Positions 18,205 through 26,902 of a stretch of 26,902 nucleotides of DNA are shown in pieces. The notes under the pieces are model-generated. The model was not told where the DNA came from, made no database searches, and saw only the letters and a list, made by a program, of their open reading frames with translations. Made by a program: the position numbers and the translations under genes. The stretch is taken from contig NWUY0300022311.1 in assembly GCA_004151065.3 (NCBI GenBank), positions 40,877-67,778 of the forward strand, read 5' to 3'. Position 1 is the first letter of the stretch, and each line of letters begins with the position of its first letter. This DNA is from Larix sibirica (lineage: Eukaryota > Streptophyta > Pinopsida > Pinales > Pinaceae).

Positions 18205-19457
18205 GCCACTACTGTGAATTTATCTGATAATATTTTCTCTCGGAGAACTAATTGGAATGCATAGTTGTTTTCCTTTGCAGAGGTATCCATCTTGCATAAA
18301 TATTCACCCGGAATAAGATCCATCTTCTCAACGACTAGATTATTCAATTGTTCTACAAAATCCCAAAGTTCATTAGTAGACACATAGAGATCCTTCAATG
18401 AAACAAACCAATTTACTTGATTTTCCATGCTTGTTAAACGAATAGTGCAGCAACTCAAAGCCTCTACAACATGATTCTTCCTTCGTAATTTGTGCTTCAT
18501 AACAAAGGTGTAGCCTTGTAAGAAACATACCCATTTGGAATGTCTACTATTCAATTTATTTTGGGTGTTTACATATTTTAATGGAATATGATCAATAAAT
18601 AATGCAAACTCATTCAACACTAAATAATGCCTCCACTGTTGCAATGCTTGCACAATTGTAGAAAATTCTACATCATGTGTGGAGTAGTTCTGTCTTACCT
18701 CAATCAACTTTTTGCTAAAAATGTAATTGGTCTACCTACTTGGCTAAGTACAACTCCAATTCCGCCATGTGGGGAATCACGGTCTACCTCAAACACTTTA
18801 TCAAAATCTTGTAAGGATAATATGGGTGCCTTAATTGCCTTCTTCTTTGGAAACTTAAAACTTTCCTTAGCTTCATTGGTCCACCTGAATGATGTTCGTT
18901 TGCTGCAATTTGTTATGGGTGCTACAATATTGCAAAAATTTCGAATAAATTTTATGTAAAATGTGTTTAACCCATGAAAAATCCATACCTTTGTTATTCT
19001 CTTAGGACCAGGCCAATCCAAAATTGCTCTGACCTTCTCTAAATGCATCTTGACTCCTTTGGATGAGATGAAAAAACCCATAAATACCAAACTTTTTTGC
19101 AAGAAGATACATTTCTTCAGGTTTTCGTAAAGCTAATGTTTTCTTGATGTATCCAATATAATATTTAAATGCTGCAAGTAATCTTCTTTGTTGTTACTAA
19201 AAATTAGAATATCAACGAAATAAATGAAGACAAACTTACCAATACAAGTTTGAAGCAAAATATTCATTAACAGCATGAAGGTACTAGGTGCATTTGATAT
19301 CCCAATTGGCATCAACATCCATTCATATAGTCCATCCATGGTATTCAAGGTATTTTTCCATTCAACCCCTTTGTGAATCTGGATTTGATGGTATCCACTC
19401 TGCAAATCAATTTTACTAAAATGTTTAGTTCCAGCTAGCACATCCATCACTATGGAT
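18205..19457 (-). pseudogene. Gypsy-2 reverse transcriptase and RNase H, internally deleted
   Basis: The frame 19468-19133 has AGTKHFSKIDLQSGYHQIQI (first catalytic Asp present), then LMPIGISNAPSTFMLLMN and the active-site motif as YFVDILIF. The normal form is YFDD, so one catalytic Asp is Val. The frame 19102-18704 is the connection and start of RNase H (VFEVDRDSPHGGIGVVLSQ). The frame 18707-18123 continues with QNYSTHDVEFSTIVQALQQW, FIDHIPLKY and VVEALS, the latter replacing the usual VADALS. Just before the palm, the linker motif EEYVDV (19475-19458) runs almost directly into MDVLAGTKHF (from 19447), so about 100 residues of the reverse transcriptase fingers are missing. It cannot make cDNA. 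Confidence 0.92.
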
Positions 19458-20394
19458 AACATCAACATATTCTTCTAGTACCTTGCCCACTTTAGTAGGT
19501 ATTGGAATGTCTTCCTTGGCTCATTTTTGCACTATTTTAATGCATATAAGAATCCTGTTACCTTCATGTCCTTAACAAGCTCCCTTTCTGACAACATATT
19601 CTCAACTTTCCCATCTTCCTTAAGGGGAAATAAGACAAATTTTGATCCATACTTCCAAAAGGTGTATTTATTCTCTTCTCCATCATGCATGACTTGTCTA
19701 TCATATTTCCAAGGCCTCCCCAATAACATATGACATAAATCCACTAGAATGACATCACATCATACTTCATCTTTATAAATTTTACCTATGGAAAACTTGA
19801 TCAAACATATTTTATTAATGGTGAATTTATTCCATTTTTTAAACCATGCAATTTAGTAAGGATGGGGATGTGTTTCAAAACATAATTTCAACTTATATGC
19901 CATCTATTCAAAAACCATATGCTCACAACTACCACTATCAACAATAACTTGACACACCTTTCCCCCAAAAGTGCACCTGGTTTGAAAAATATTTATCCAA
20001 AACCATGAATATTCATTGTCACCATGTGCCTTTCCTCTTTTTAGAGAATCACCATTGACCTATGTATCATCATATTATCCCCCATATTGAATGGGACTTC
20101 ATTTTTAACTCCTTATTCATTCTCACCTTACACCAATTTTAATCTAGGCTAGTGTCCTTGATTCGACTCTTGCATGTTATAACTTGAGTTCTCAAATGCT
20201 CGATGACCCTTTACAACACACCTAAATAAAATATATGGTCTTCCTCTAGGACCACCATGACCTCTACCCCTCTAAAATCCTCTTCCTTGTAGTTGATTTA
20301 GGTTACCTTGTGAAGGATCTTCTTCTTTCTCAACTCCTTGGGATGATTTTCCTTTGCCCAAGTTAAAACCACCCCATGAGGTAGACAATGTACC
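19458..20394 (-). pseudogene. Gypsy-2 gag end, protease and linker
   Basis: The minus strand near 20290-20190 gives an RG-rich stretch and a GHRAFE motif, the remains of a CCHC zinc knuckle whose cysteines are mostly lost. About 19965-19890 encodes CQVIVDSGSCEHMVFE, with the aspartic-protease DSG active site and a stop soon after. The frame 19744-19532 has MDLCHMLLGRPWKYDRQVMHDG, the conserved segment that follows protease in this lineage. EEYVDV at 19475-19458 is the end of the linker before reverse transcriptase. Gag packages RNA, and protease cuts the polyprotein. Several stops and frame changes are present, and the N-terminal gag is cut off by the gap at 20395. Confidence 0.82.
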
Positions 20395-20395
20395 N
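20395..20395. other. Assembly gap (single N)
   Basis: The N separates gypsy-2 gag (left) from C/T-rich sequence (right). The missing part should include the rest of gag and the 5' LTR of gypsy-2. Confidence 0.88.
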
Positions 20396-20478
20396 CCTAA
20401 CACCCTCTCTCTCTCTCTACCCCTAACCCTCTTGTATCTCTCTCCTAATCCCCCTTCCCCTAATCCCCCTCTATTTTA
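20396..20478. repeat. C/T-rich low-complexity tract
   Basis: Runs of CTCTCT, CCCCTAACCC and TAATCCCCCT are of the same type as 16143-16442. It may be the other half of the tract into which gypsy-2 inserted. Alternatively it may have been joined here only because simple sequence is hard to assemble. Confidence 0.8.
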
Positions 20479-20636
20479 GTAGGGAAATTTTTCAATCTAT
20501 AAAGATATAAATTATCATAAACAAATATATTTAAATAATTATATCATTTCCTTATCGATATGCGGCAAAGCTCGGGGTTTAGGGCTTATGGTGCTTAGTG
20601 CATTGTGATCGTAGGCTATTTCCAGGGACATAGCAA

Positions 20637-22080
20637 ATGACAAGGGTAGCAAAGAGCAAAGATTTGGATTCCTGGAGGGGGGTCCAACCCTCCCCCCCAC
20701 CAATTGGAAGCAAGGATAGATCGAACCCTAAGACGGAAAATATGAACCAAGAAAATAATGAGACAAGCAGAGTAGTAGAAAATGATGGATAAAGGAGATA
20801 CGGCCTGAGCCGGAGGACTGGGGGTTGTTTACCAAATTTAGTTGAGATCTTGTCCCTCCAAATCCAAACGGCGAAATTGCGAGAAAGGATTGAGCTATGG
20901 AAGGATAAGGCCCTAATTGGGAAATTTATCAGGGTGTGTCCAAAGGAGAAGGATCTCCTCAGATGGATAAAAGCTACGTGGAACCCTAAAGGCCATTATG
21001 ATTTGCAGTTAGGATTGAAGGGATTCTTTACCATTGTATTCTTTAACTAAGAGTATCAGGACAGGATTATGGTTGGAGGGCCCTATTTTTTCTTCTCAAA
21101 TGGCCTCTATCTCAGACCCTGGAAAGAGAGGTTTAACCCGAAAAAGGAGGACATGCGAGTAGCACTGGTATGGATACACCTCTACTTGCTCCCCTGTGAA
21201 TCCTAAGAACCAGAAATTATGAGGGATATTGAAAATTCTTTAGGAGAATTTGTGAAAGTCTCAAAATAGACAAAACAACTCAGGTATACATCATATGATC
21301 GGATCTGTATGTATATGGACATCTCGCATGACCTTCCTGAGGCCATAAATTTGACATGGGAGGATGAGGACTGATTACAACCATTGGACTATGAACATAT
21401 CCCCTTCAGATGAAGACAATGCCATGTTTATGGTCACTTAAGTAGATACTCCCCCCAAAACAATCCACCCTCACCCCCACCCCCACCCTCAATATCCCGG
21501 GAGTAGGAGAAGGATGAGAAAGGATTTACGAAGGTAAAATGAATAGGAGAAGGCATGGTCGTAAACATATGGGCCAAGTGAATCACAAGAAGGTCACTAG
21601 CTCGAACAGATTCGAAACACTAAATTCAATGGACGAAGAGCAGGCTTAGGAGGTAATGGAGAGGGATATGCAGAAAGTGGACCGGATCCTGATAGAAGAT
21701 AAAGGTCCCATGGAAAATCAAGCTTAGTAACCGGAACAAATGGAAGAAGATGCACTAGATGAGGGGGAATATATGGATATGGGGGATCTCGATTTGGATG
21801 AAATAGAGAAGGAATGTAACAAGAAGGGGAAGGGTTATGTCCCTCGACACCAGATTTAGCTCCTCCAAGAATCCATACTAAAGACGAAGGAAACTCCACA
21901 ATTGGGAATTCCAAAGGACAACCAAAAGGGAAACAAAAGGAAAATGCCAAAGGAAGGAGAAAAAGGGGTAGAAAGACCAATAGACAGAGGATTGCGGAGG
22001 TAGGCACCAAGCTAATTGAGTCAGGCCAATATCCTACGATAAAGGTGACCTTCTCTGAAGTAAACAGGGTTTCCCAATGA
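20637..22080 (+). pseudogene. LINE ORF1: DUF4283-like RNA-binding protein with zinc knuckle
   Basis: The ATG at 20637 opens one frame that continues, with stops at 20790, 21048 and later, past 21500. It contains a DUF4283-like domain (QDRIMVGGPYFFFSNGLYL, then PWKERFNPKKEDMRVALVW and LPEAINLTWEDED). A zinc knuckle follows near 21405-21450 (PFR-stop-RQCHVYGHLS), in which the first Cys codon is now TGA and the last Cys is lost. A Pro-rich stretch comes next, and then an acidic and Lys-rich C-terminal half (DEGEYMDMGDLDLDEIEKE, about 21755-21810). ORF1 proteins of plant L1 elements bind the LINE RNA as a chaperone. The C-terminal end IKVTFSEVNRVSQ stops with TGA at 22078-22080, overlapping the ORF2 start. 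The long antisense frame 22115-21597 is its shadow. Confidence 0.82.
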
Positions 22081-23255
22081 AAGTAATAACATGGAATATT
22101 ATGGGGGTGAATCATTCTCGTAATATAAGGACACTAAGGAATAAGTTGTGAAAGAAGAAACCAATGGTTTTTTTTAATCCAAGAAACAAAAGGCTAAGCA
22201 GAAGTTATAAAGGAAATAGGGCATAGAATATGGAAAGGAAGTGAGACCATATCAGTTGACACTAATAGGATGGAAGGAGTCCTGGCAATCTTATGGCAAT
22301 CTGATGAAGTTAGTCTATCAAAATTTATGGCGACAAGATATTTCCTCTCGACTGAATTCCAAATAGCTAATTATGAGATTGAAGGTACCATCACAAATGT
22401 GTATGGTCCTAGTGTTTACCCAAAAAAGGCTACCTTTCTTGACGATCTTGAGTGGGAAGCAAGAAGAATTTAGGGAAAACATTGGCTCGTAGGAGGAGAC
22501 GTAAACCTTATCACTTCATTAGAATAAAAATAGGGCAGAAGAAGGATCTTGGGAGCTACAAATGAGGAATTAGAAACTTCATTGAAGACAATCATCCGGT
22601 GCATATGGAAACTAGGAACGGGTGGTTTACATGGAACAAAAAAAGAGGAGCAGAACATCATGTGGCATCTAGACTCAATTGATTCTTACTTTCAAAAGCC
22701 ATAGTTTTTGGGGGAAGTGACTTATCAGCTATGCTTCTCCCAACTGTTGGTTCGAATCACTAGCCTGTATGCCTTGAATGGGGTGGTTTGGGCCCCCCAT
22801 TGAGAAAACCATTCAGATTCGAGCAATTTTGGATTTAGCAAAAGGACTTCAAAAAACTGGTCCCTCAATGGTGGGAGGAACTGGATATCCTGAGGGGATC
22901 GAGGATGTACCAGTTCCAGCATAAACTAAAGGCTCTAAAATCCAAGCTTCATGCATGGAACAAAGAAGAATTTGGAAACTTATTCCAGGAAAAAATGCAC
23001 CTGTCATAGCAACTGGAGGAGATCCAAAGAGAAGGAATGGAACATGAGTACTCTAAGGACCTAAAAACTTGGGAGAAAAATTCTCTTCAGCAACTAAACA
23101 CTAGAGAGAAACAAGAGGATATCTATTGAAAGAAGAAATCTAGGAACCAATGGCTAAGGGAAGGATAAAGCAACACAAAATTATTTCACCAATCAGCCAT
23201 CCAAAATAGACAAAGGATACAGATAAACAACCTAAAAAAATAAGCGAGATAGTAC
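22077..23255 (+). pseudogene. LINE ORF2 part 1: APE-type endonuclease and linker
   Basis: ORF2 starts at ATG 22077 (MKVITWNIMGVNHSRNIRTL). The WN motif has the catalytic Asn. The catalytic QETK motif is present, but it is out of frame because of a length change in the T8 run at 22168-22175. The frame at 22270-22473 (MEGVLAILWQSDEV, ITNVYGPSVYP) is the core, and WLVGGDVNLIT follows. Near 22690 SRLN replaces SRLD. The final active-site motif, about 22750, reads SNH where SDH is expected, followed by a TAG that fits a former Trp codon. This enzyme would nick the chromosome to prime reverse transcription. The linker up to 23255 is hydrophilic, with LHAWNKEEFGNLFQEK and several stops. Confidence 0.85.
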
Positions 23256-24979
23256 GTGGAAAGCAGGGAGGACTTAGAAGAAGAATTGGTCGGCCATTTT
23301 AGGAATATTATGGCAGAGGAAACATTGGATTGGTCAGAGGACATTGCTCGAATAACACAACACATTCTCGCCTTAATATGCCCAAGTCAAAATGAGATAT
23401 TGATGAGTCCAGTGGAGATGAGAGAGGTGGAAGTGGTTGTTCACCATATGGTTGTTGGAAAAGCCCCAGGACCGGATGGATTCACGACGACCTTTTTTCA
23501 CCACTTTTGGGACTTAATTAAGGAGGAATTCTAGCATATTGTGGAAGACTCTAGGAAAATAAAAGGGGTTCTGAAGGCCTTCAACGTCACGTTCCTGACT
23601 CTTATCCCCTAAAGCGAAGGAGCTGACTCACTTGGTAAGTTTAGACCAATAGCTTTGTGTAATTTTATTTACAAAATTATAACCAAGGTTATTGCAAACA
23701 GACTAAAGTCGCTCCTCCTGAACCTAATATCCCCGAAACAATCTGGGTTCATGGAAGGAAGGCAGATTTTGGATGGGGTTATTATATTCCATGAGGTAAT
23801 TCACTCCCTAAGGATGACTAAGAAGTCAGTAATGCTTCTTAAGCTTGATATCTCAAAGGCATACAATAAGATAAGCTGGAAATTTATGAGAGAAATGATC
23901 AAAGCTTATGGCTTCATTCGGGAGTGGATTGATTGGGTGATGAACTTGACTTCGTTCGCTTTCTTCTCAATTATACTCCATGGTTCTCCCACCAATCCTT
24001 TTAGTCCTTCTCGTGGAATAAGGCAAGGGGACCCCCTTTCTCCTTCCCTGTTCATTCTAATGGTTGAAGGCCTCATTAGAAAAATTAAAACCATGGTTGG
24101 CCACGGGGAAATTAGAGGGATGAATCTGCATGTGGGAGCAGATAGACAAACTCATCAACAATTTGTGGATGACACTATGCTCATGGGACACTCATTTATA
24201 CATGAGGAAAGGGCCATAAAAAAAGGGCTCGACATGTTCTCAAAGGCGTCGGGCTTGGAAATCAACAAGGAAAAATCTCAGATCTATTTCTTTAATGCGC
24301 CCAGAATCACCCAAAGGAATATCACCCAGATTCTTGGCTTTCAAGGAATCTCCTTCCGTCCAAATATTTAGGTTCCCCCCTGACTGAAGGAGTTATCGGG
24401 AAAGTGTCTTGGGAATATCTACTAGATAAGATCAAAAGGAAGCTATCAAATTGGACCCTTCGCCCCCTAAACTTGGTGAGCAGGCTCACCCTCATTAAAT
24501 TTGTGCTCCAAGCCATGCCAATTTACCTCTTCTCGGTTATGGTTGCTCCAAAGGTGGTCCTTAAAGAAATTAGGAATATCCAACACCAATACCTATGTAA
24601 AGCCTCCTCGGATAAGAATAAATGGACCTTAATCAACTTGGAGAATCTATGTAAGCCTAAAATGATCAGAGGTCTAGGACTAAGGGACCCAAAAAAAATA
24701 TTGAGGTATTAGGGGCAAAAATATGGTGGAATTGGGTAACCCACACCTTAGAGCCATGGGAAAAACTTTGACATGTTAAATATGCCCGAGATAGACCAAA
24801 GCAGGATCTAATTTGCTTCAATCAAGAAAAGTTGGGATTTCATATTTGGAAAACTGCTCTTCACATCATATAATTAATCCAAGATCACAGTTTCTAGGAA
24901 ATTAGAGATGGGGAAGTTGTTGATTTCTGGCAAGATTCGTGGTAGCAGATGCCAAATCTCTCCATGCAAGTTGGCGCAC
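23256..24979 (+). pseudogene. LINE ORF2 part 2: reverse transcriptase
   Basis: The frame 23256-23534 contains the typical entry motif VVGKAPGPDGFTTTFFHHFW. After stops, the same frame at 23655-24371 holds FRPIALCNFIYKIITKVIANRL (from about 23640), SPKQSGFMEGRQILDG, LLKLDISKAYNKISW (first catalytic Asp, 23847-23849), GIRQGDPLSPSLFILMVEGL and FVDD (24162-24173). The three catalytic Asp residues are all still there, in contrast with the gypsy enzymes nearby. A frame change at about 24360 breaks the thumb, which continues as KYLGSPLTEG and at 24404-24712 (LSNWTLRPLNLVSRLTLIKF, GLGLRDPK). From 24712 on stops are frequent. The middle of the enzyme is the best-preserved part of the whole window. Confidence 0.95.
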
Positions 24980-25760
24980 TAGTAAGCAAGGCCAGATGTC
25001 AGGAGATGGGACTTACAAAATTCAAACAATATTGGCAGGTGGTTACCGGGGAAGATGAGTACCATAGTTGGAATCCACGATAATGGTGTTCTCAAAGAAC
25101 CCCGAAAGATGAATGGCCCGGAATATGGGAAGCCATTCAAGAAAAGTGTATTAAATATCACGATGGGCCAAACAAACTTCCTTGGGGATACAGGATGAAA
25201 GGATTTTTTAATATCAAAGAGGCCTATGAGCTATGGACAGGGCAATAGGAAATCCAACCGCAGGAAGTATGGAAAAAAATATGGAAGAACAACCATTGGC
25301 CCAAAGTGGCCATTTTTCTATGGATAATGGTGCACAAGAGAATTCTCACTGGAGAAAACCTCAAGAAGCAGGGTGTGCTTGGACCCTCACAGTGCAGCTT
25401 ATGTGATGTTGTGGAAGAGACACTAGATCACCTGCTGGATGGATTCCCATTTGCGTCCTCTCTTTGGGACAAAGGGGTGGAAATATTTAGACGATCGAAT
25501 AGAATTAGAGTTCATTTGGATCACTCGGTCGGCGAGTGGGACATGAAGGCATTCAAAAATCCCATCATTAATTGTATATGGACCTTGTTCCTCGGCTTCC
25601 TACTATGGGAAATATGGATAGAGCGCAATAAACTCATCTTTCAAGATAAAATCTCAACCTGTGAGATGGTTTGGGCCAAAATTACTCTCCAAATCTAGGA
25701 ATTAATCAGGATTGGAAATTGGAACGAAAAGGACTGGGACATGGATCGCGCAGACAAAAG
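24980..25760 (+). pseudogene. LINE ORF2 part 3: linker and zinc-binding (zf-RVT) region
   Basis: After a decayed linker, the frame 25306-25698 carries KVAIFLWIMVHKRILTGENL and the zinc-binding motif CSLCDVVEETLDHLL (Cys30, Cys33, His42 of that frame). The second Cys normally found in the following CPFA is Phe (FPFA), so zinc binding is probably impaired. LLWEIWIERNKLIF closes the domain. This motif is typical of plant LINE ORF2 and lies between reverse transcriptase and RNase H; it probably helps bind the template or target. Stops flank the frame. Confidence 0.85.
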
Positions 25761-26415
25761 TATCCTTGTTGCTTGGGGAATTTCCCAGGCCGACCCGATT
25801 CCTTGCCTAAGATTCCCCAACTCTAATTCCCAATCCAGCCCTGTTGGATGGTCTTCCCCCTTAGGGGGTACACAATATGAATTTCAACGATGTTTCCAAA
25901 GAGAATCTGAGGTCTGCAGGTTTTAGAGGGGTCATTAGGGACCACGAGGGATAGATCCTAAGCATTTTCCTAGGACACATATGATGATCTATGGTCTGAA
26001 TTTGGCGGCGAGAGAAGGTTGGCCTATCATTGTGGAGGGGGACTCAAAAGTCATCACCCACATGGAAAAAAAACTACATAATGGGTAAAGGATATCCAAG
26101 GTGGTGTTCAGTTGGCGGCTTGAATTCAGGCTAGAAAAACTTCATTCAGCTCTTAGTAGGCCCCACACTTGTACTTTTACCCACGTCAAACGCGAAGGCA
26201 ATAAGGTGGCGAATCACTTGGAAAATGCAGGTGAAAAGGAGAAGCATCATGGAAGGGATGGAAAGATGGTCAACTTTGAGGATTGGGATTGGATAGCACA
26301 GTGTGCACAGTTTACACGTCAGGACATCCTAATGTCAAATGTGGATGGTGGTGACACGTACAACTCGCATGCAAGAACTGTAGCAAACCACATGCCCAGA
26401 GCGAAAGACACCTGA
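25761..26415 (+). pseudogene. LINE ORF2 part 4: RNase H domain with active-site deletion
   Basis: A frame around 25875-25950 gives MNFNDVSKENLRSAGFRGVIRD, where plant LINE RNase H normally has FDGASKGNPG; the first catalytic Asp is shifted or lost. ILSIFLGHI follows, and then a short deletion near 25978-25995 removes the segment that should hold the catalytic Glu (NN-x-AE). The next part is kept: GLNLAAREGWPIIVEGDSKVI with the third acidic residue, WRLEFRLEKLHSA, and FTHVKREGNKVANHLENAG (the usual VAD is VAN). Its job would be to remove RNA from the RNA-DNA hybrid. It is inactive. The reading frame stops at 26413-26415. Confidence 0.85.
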
Positions 26416-26902
26416 ACGATGACAACCTTCCTCTCTCTGACATCAGAGACTTTAATGGGAGGAGTACGCCATTGAATGCAGCCCTTAGCTCCCTTGTGAA
26501 CCATGAAGAGGAAGTGGTACATCCTAGTACCCGGCATGCGTATGGCTATCGTTGATATGACATGAAAGAATGATGAGAAATCAGGTTGAATCTTGTATTT
26601 TAATGGGAATGTTGATGATCTGATATGGGAAGTTATGAGGGTGGCAGACGAAAGACTACATATGCAAAAGGAAAGGCCCATTCTTTCTGGACAACATCTT
26701 GGTTTCTTGTTACTCTGGAATACTGGTGGGATATAAACATCATGTTGCAGAGGGAATGTAAGAAAGTCCCCCCGTGGTCAGTTGCAATGGAAACCAAGGG
26801 GAAGCATATTTGTAACGAATATTAAATAATAAATACACGTAATAATTAGTAATAGTTAATAATAGTAAATAGGTATTAGTGAGAATTTAAGACTCCTCAA
26901 GT
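26416..26902 (+). other. LINE 3' UTR, tail and right flank
   Basis: There is no coding potential beyond chance. The 3' UTR runs from the RNase H stop to about 26820. The TAATAATTAGTAATAG-like stretch at about 26825-26870 may be the element tail, a low-complexity A/T repeat instead of plain poly(A). The remaining bases to 26902 would be flanking DNA. Confidence 0.5.

Larger units (their letters stand above)
16443..20394 (-). mobile_element. Ty3/gypsy element, minus strand (gypsy-2), 5' end lost in a gap
   Basis: Reading on the minus strand from 20394: degraded gag with zinc-knuckle remnant, protease, linker, reverse transcriptase, RNase H, integrase, then about 740 bp of 3' noncoding and LTR-like DNA ending near 16443, where the C/T-rich tract starts. 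The sequence differs clearly from gypsy-1 (for example LPNTHQGNDCIFLVVDRFSKM in integrase), so it is another gypsy lineage. The 5' LTR would lie beyond the N at 20395 and is not seen, so LTR borders cannot be checked by pairing. Confidence 0.9.
20479..26860 (+). mobile_element. Nearly full-length L1-type plant LINE with RNase H domain
   Basis: Order on the plus strand: short 5' leader (about 20479-20636), ORF1 (20637-22080), ORF2 (22077-26415), 3' UTR and a TAATA-rich tail near 26820-26870. ORF2 has endonuclease, reverse transcriptase, zinc finger and a C-terminal RNase H, the layout of plant L1 elements. LINE proteins copy their own mRNA directly at a nicked target site. Frame changes and stops are spread through the element, so it is dead. 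The exact 5' border is not known, because no target-site duplication can be seen; the right flank is close to the window end. Confidence 0.92.

Noticed and set aside
18627-18959. 110-codon plus-strand frame
   Set aside because: It is antisense to gypsy-2 RNase H, which has clear family motifs on the minus strand.
21597-22115. 172-codon minus-strand open frame, Pro/Leu/Phe-rich
   Set aside because: It is the antisense of LINE ORF1, whose DUF4283-like and zinc-knuckle content is recognisable. The antisense frame is open only because of the A/G-rich sense strand.
1-26902. CRISPR array, bacterial operon or phage content
   Set aside because: No regular short repeats with unique spacers, no ribosome-binding-site-led gene clusters, and all protein motifs are those of plant retroelements.

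Overview
The window looks like plant nuclear intergenic DNA: AT-rich and packed with old, mutated transposable elements. I see no intact protein-coding gene, rRNA gene or CRISPR array. All recognisable proteins are plant-type retroelement proteins (Ty3/gypsy pol, an L1-type LINE with an RNase H tail) plus one degraded piece of a plant decapping-complex gene (DCP5/LSM14 type). The age of the elements and the LINE's RNase H and zinc-finger sequence style suggest a large-genome seed plant, possibly a gymnosperm. That assignment is an inference from style, not proof. N characters at 9813, 13308-13309, 15144 and 20395 split the window into five contigs, and each join lies in or beside repetitive sequence.

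Layout. 1-1286: nothing recognised. 1287-4989: a minus-strand LTR retrotransposon with two diverged LTRs of about 620 bp, a tRNA-Met primer site, a polypurine tract and a 2.4-kb interior. It has no visible pol, but carries a broken reading frame with a coiled-coil-like start, a Ser/Asn/Asp-rich middle and a G-patch-like segment. 4990-5923: nothing recognised. 5924-6238: DCP5/LSM14-like FDF-motif fragment on the minus strand. 6274-9767 and 9814-13307: a 3,494-bp block present twice in direct orientation without indels. It holds a tRNA-derived SINE with a perfect 19-bp target-site duplication, a 135-bp inverted-repeat unit, and the 5'-truncated end of a Ty3/gypsy pol. The contig ends strongly suggest that the second copy is an unmerged redundant contig. 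13310-15143: the rest of that gypsy element (integrase, chromovirus-like C-terminus, polypurine tract, start of the 3' LTR). 15145-15359: C-terminal pol fragment of a second, related gypsy copy. 15360-16442: noncoding DNA with a 20-bp palindrome, a 27-bp minisatellite and a 300-bp C/T-rich tract. 16443-20394: a minus-strand gypsy element of another lineage. 20396-26902: C/T-rich leader, then an almost full-length plus-strand LINE (ORF1, ORF2 with endonuclease, reverse transcriptase, zinc finger and RNase H, then 3' UTR).

The elements are related only by insertion and decay. Catalytic residues are lost in most enzymes: gypsy-1 integrase and RNase H, gypsy-2 reverse transcriptase and integrase, LINE endonuclease and RNase H. 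Many losses fit G-to-A (C-to-T) transitions, as expected for methylated, silenced plant transposons. Two features stand out as possibly undescribed: the pol-less LTR element with a G-patch frame, and the SINE with a nested 3' hairpin. The ATGA overlap between LINE ORF1 and ORF2 is also worth checking.
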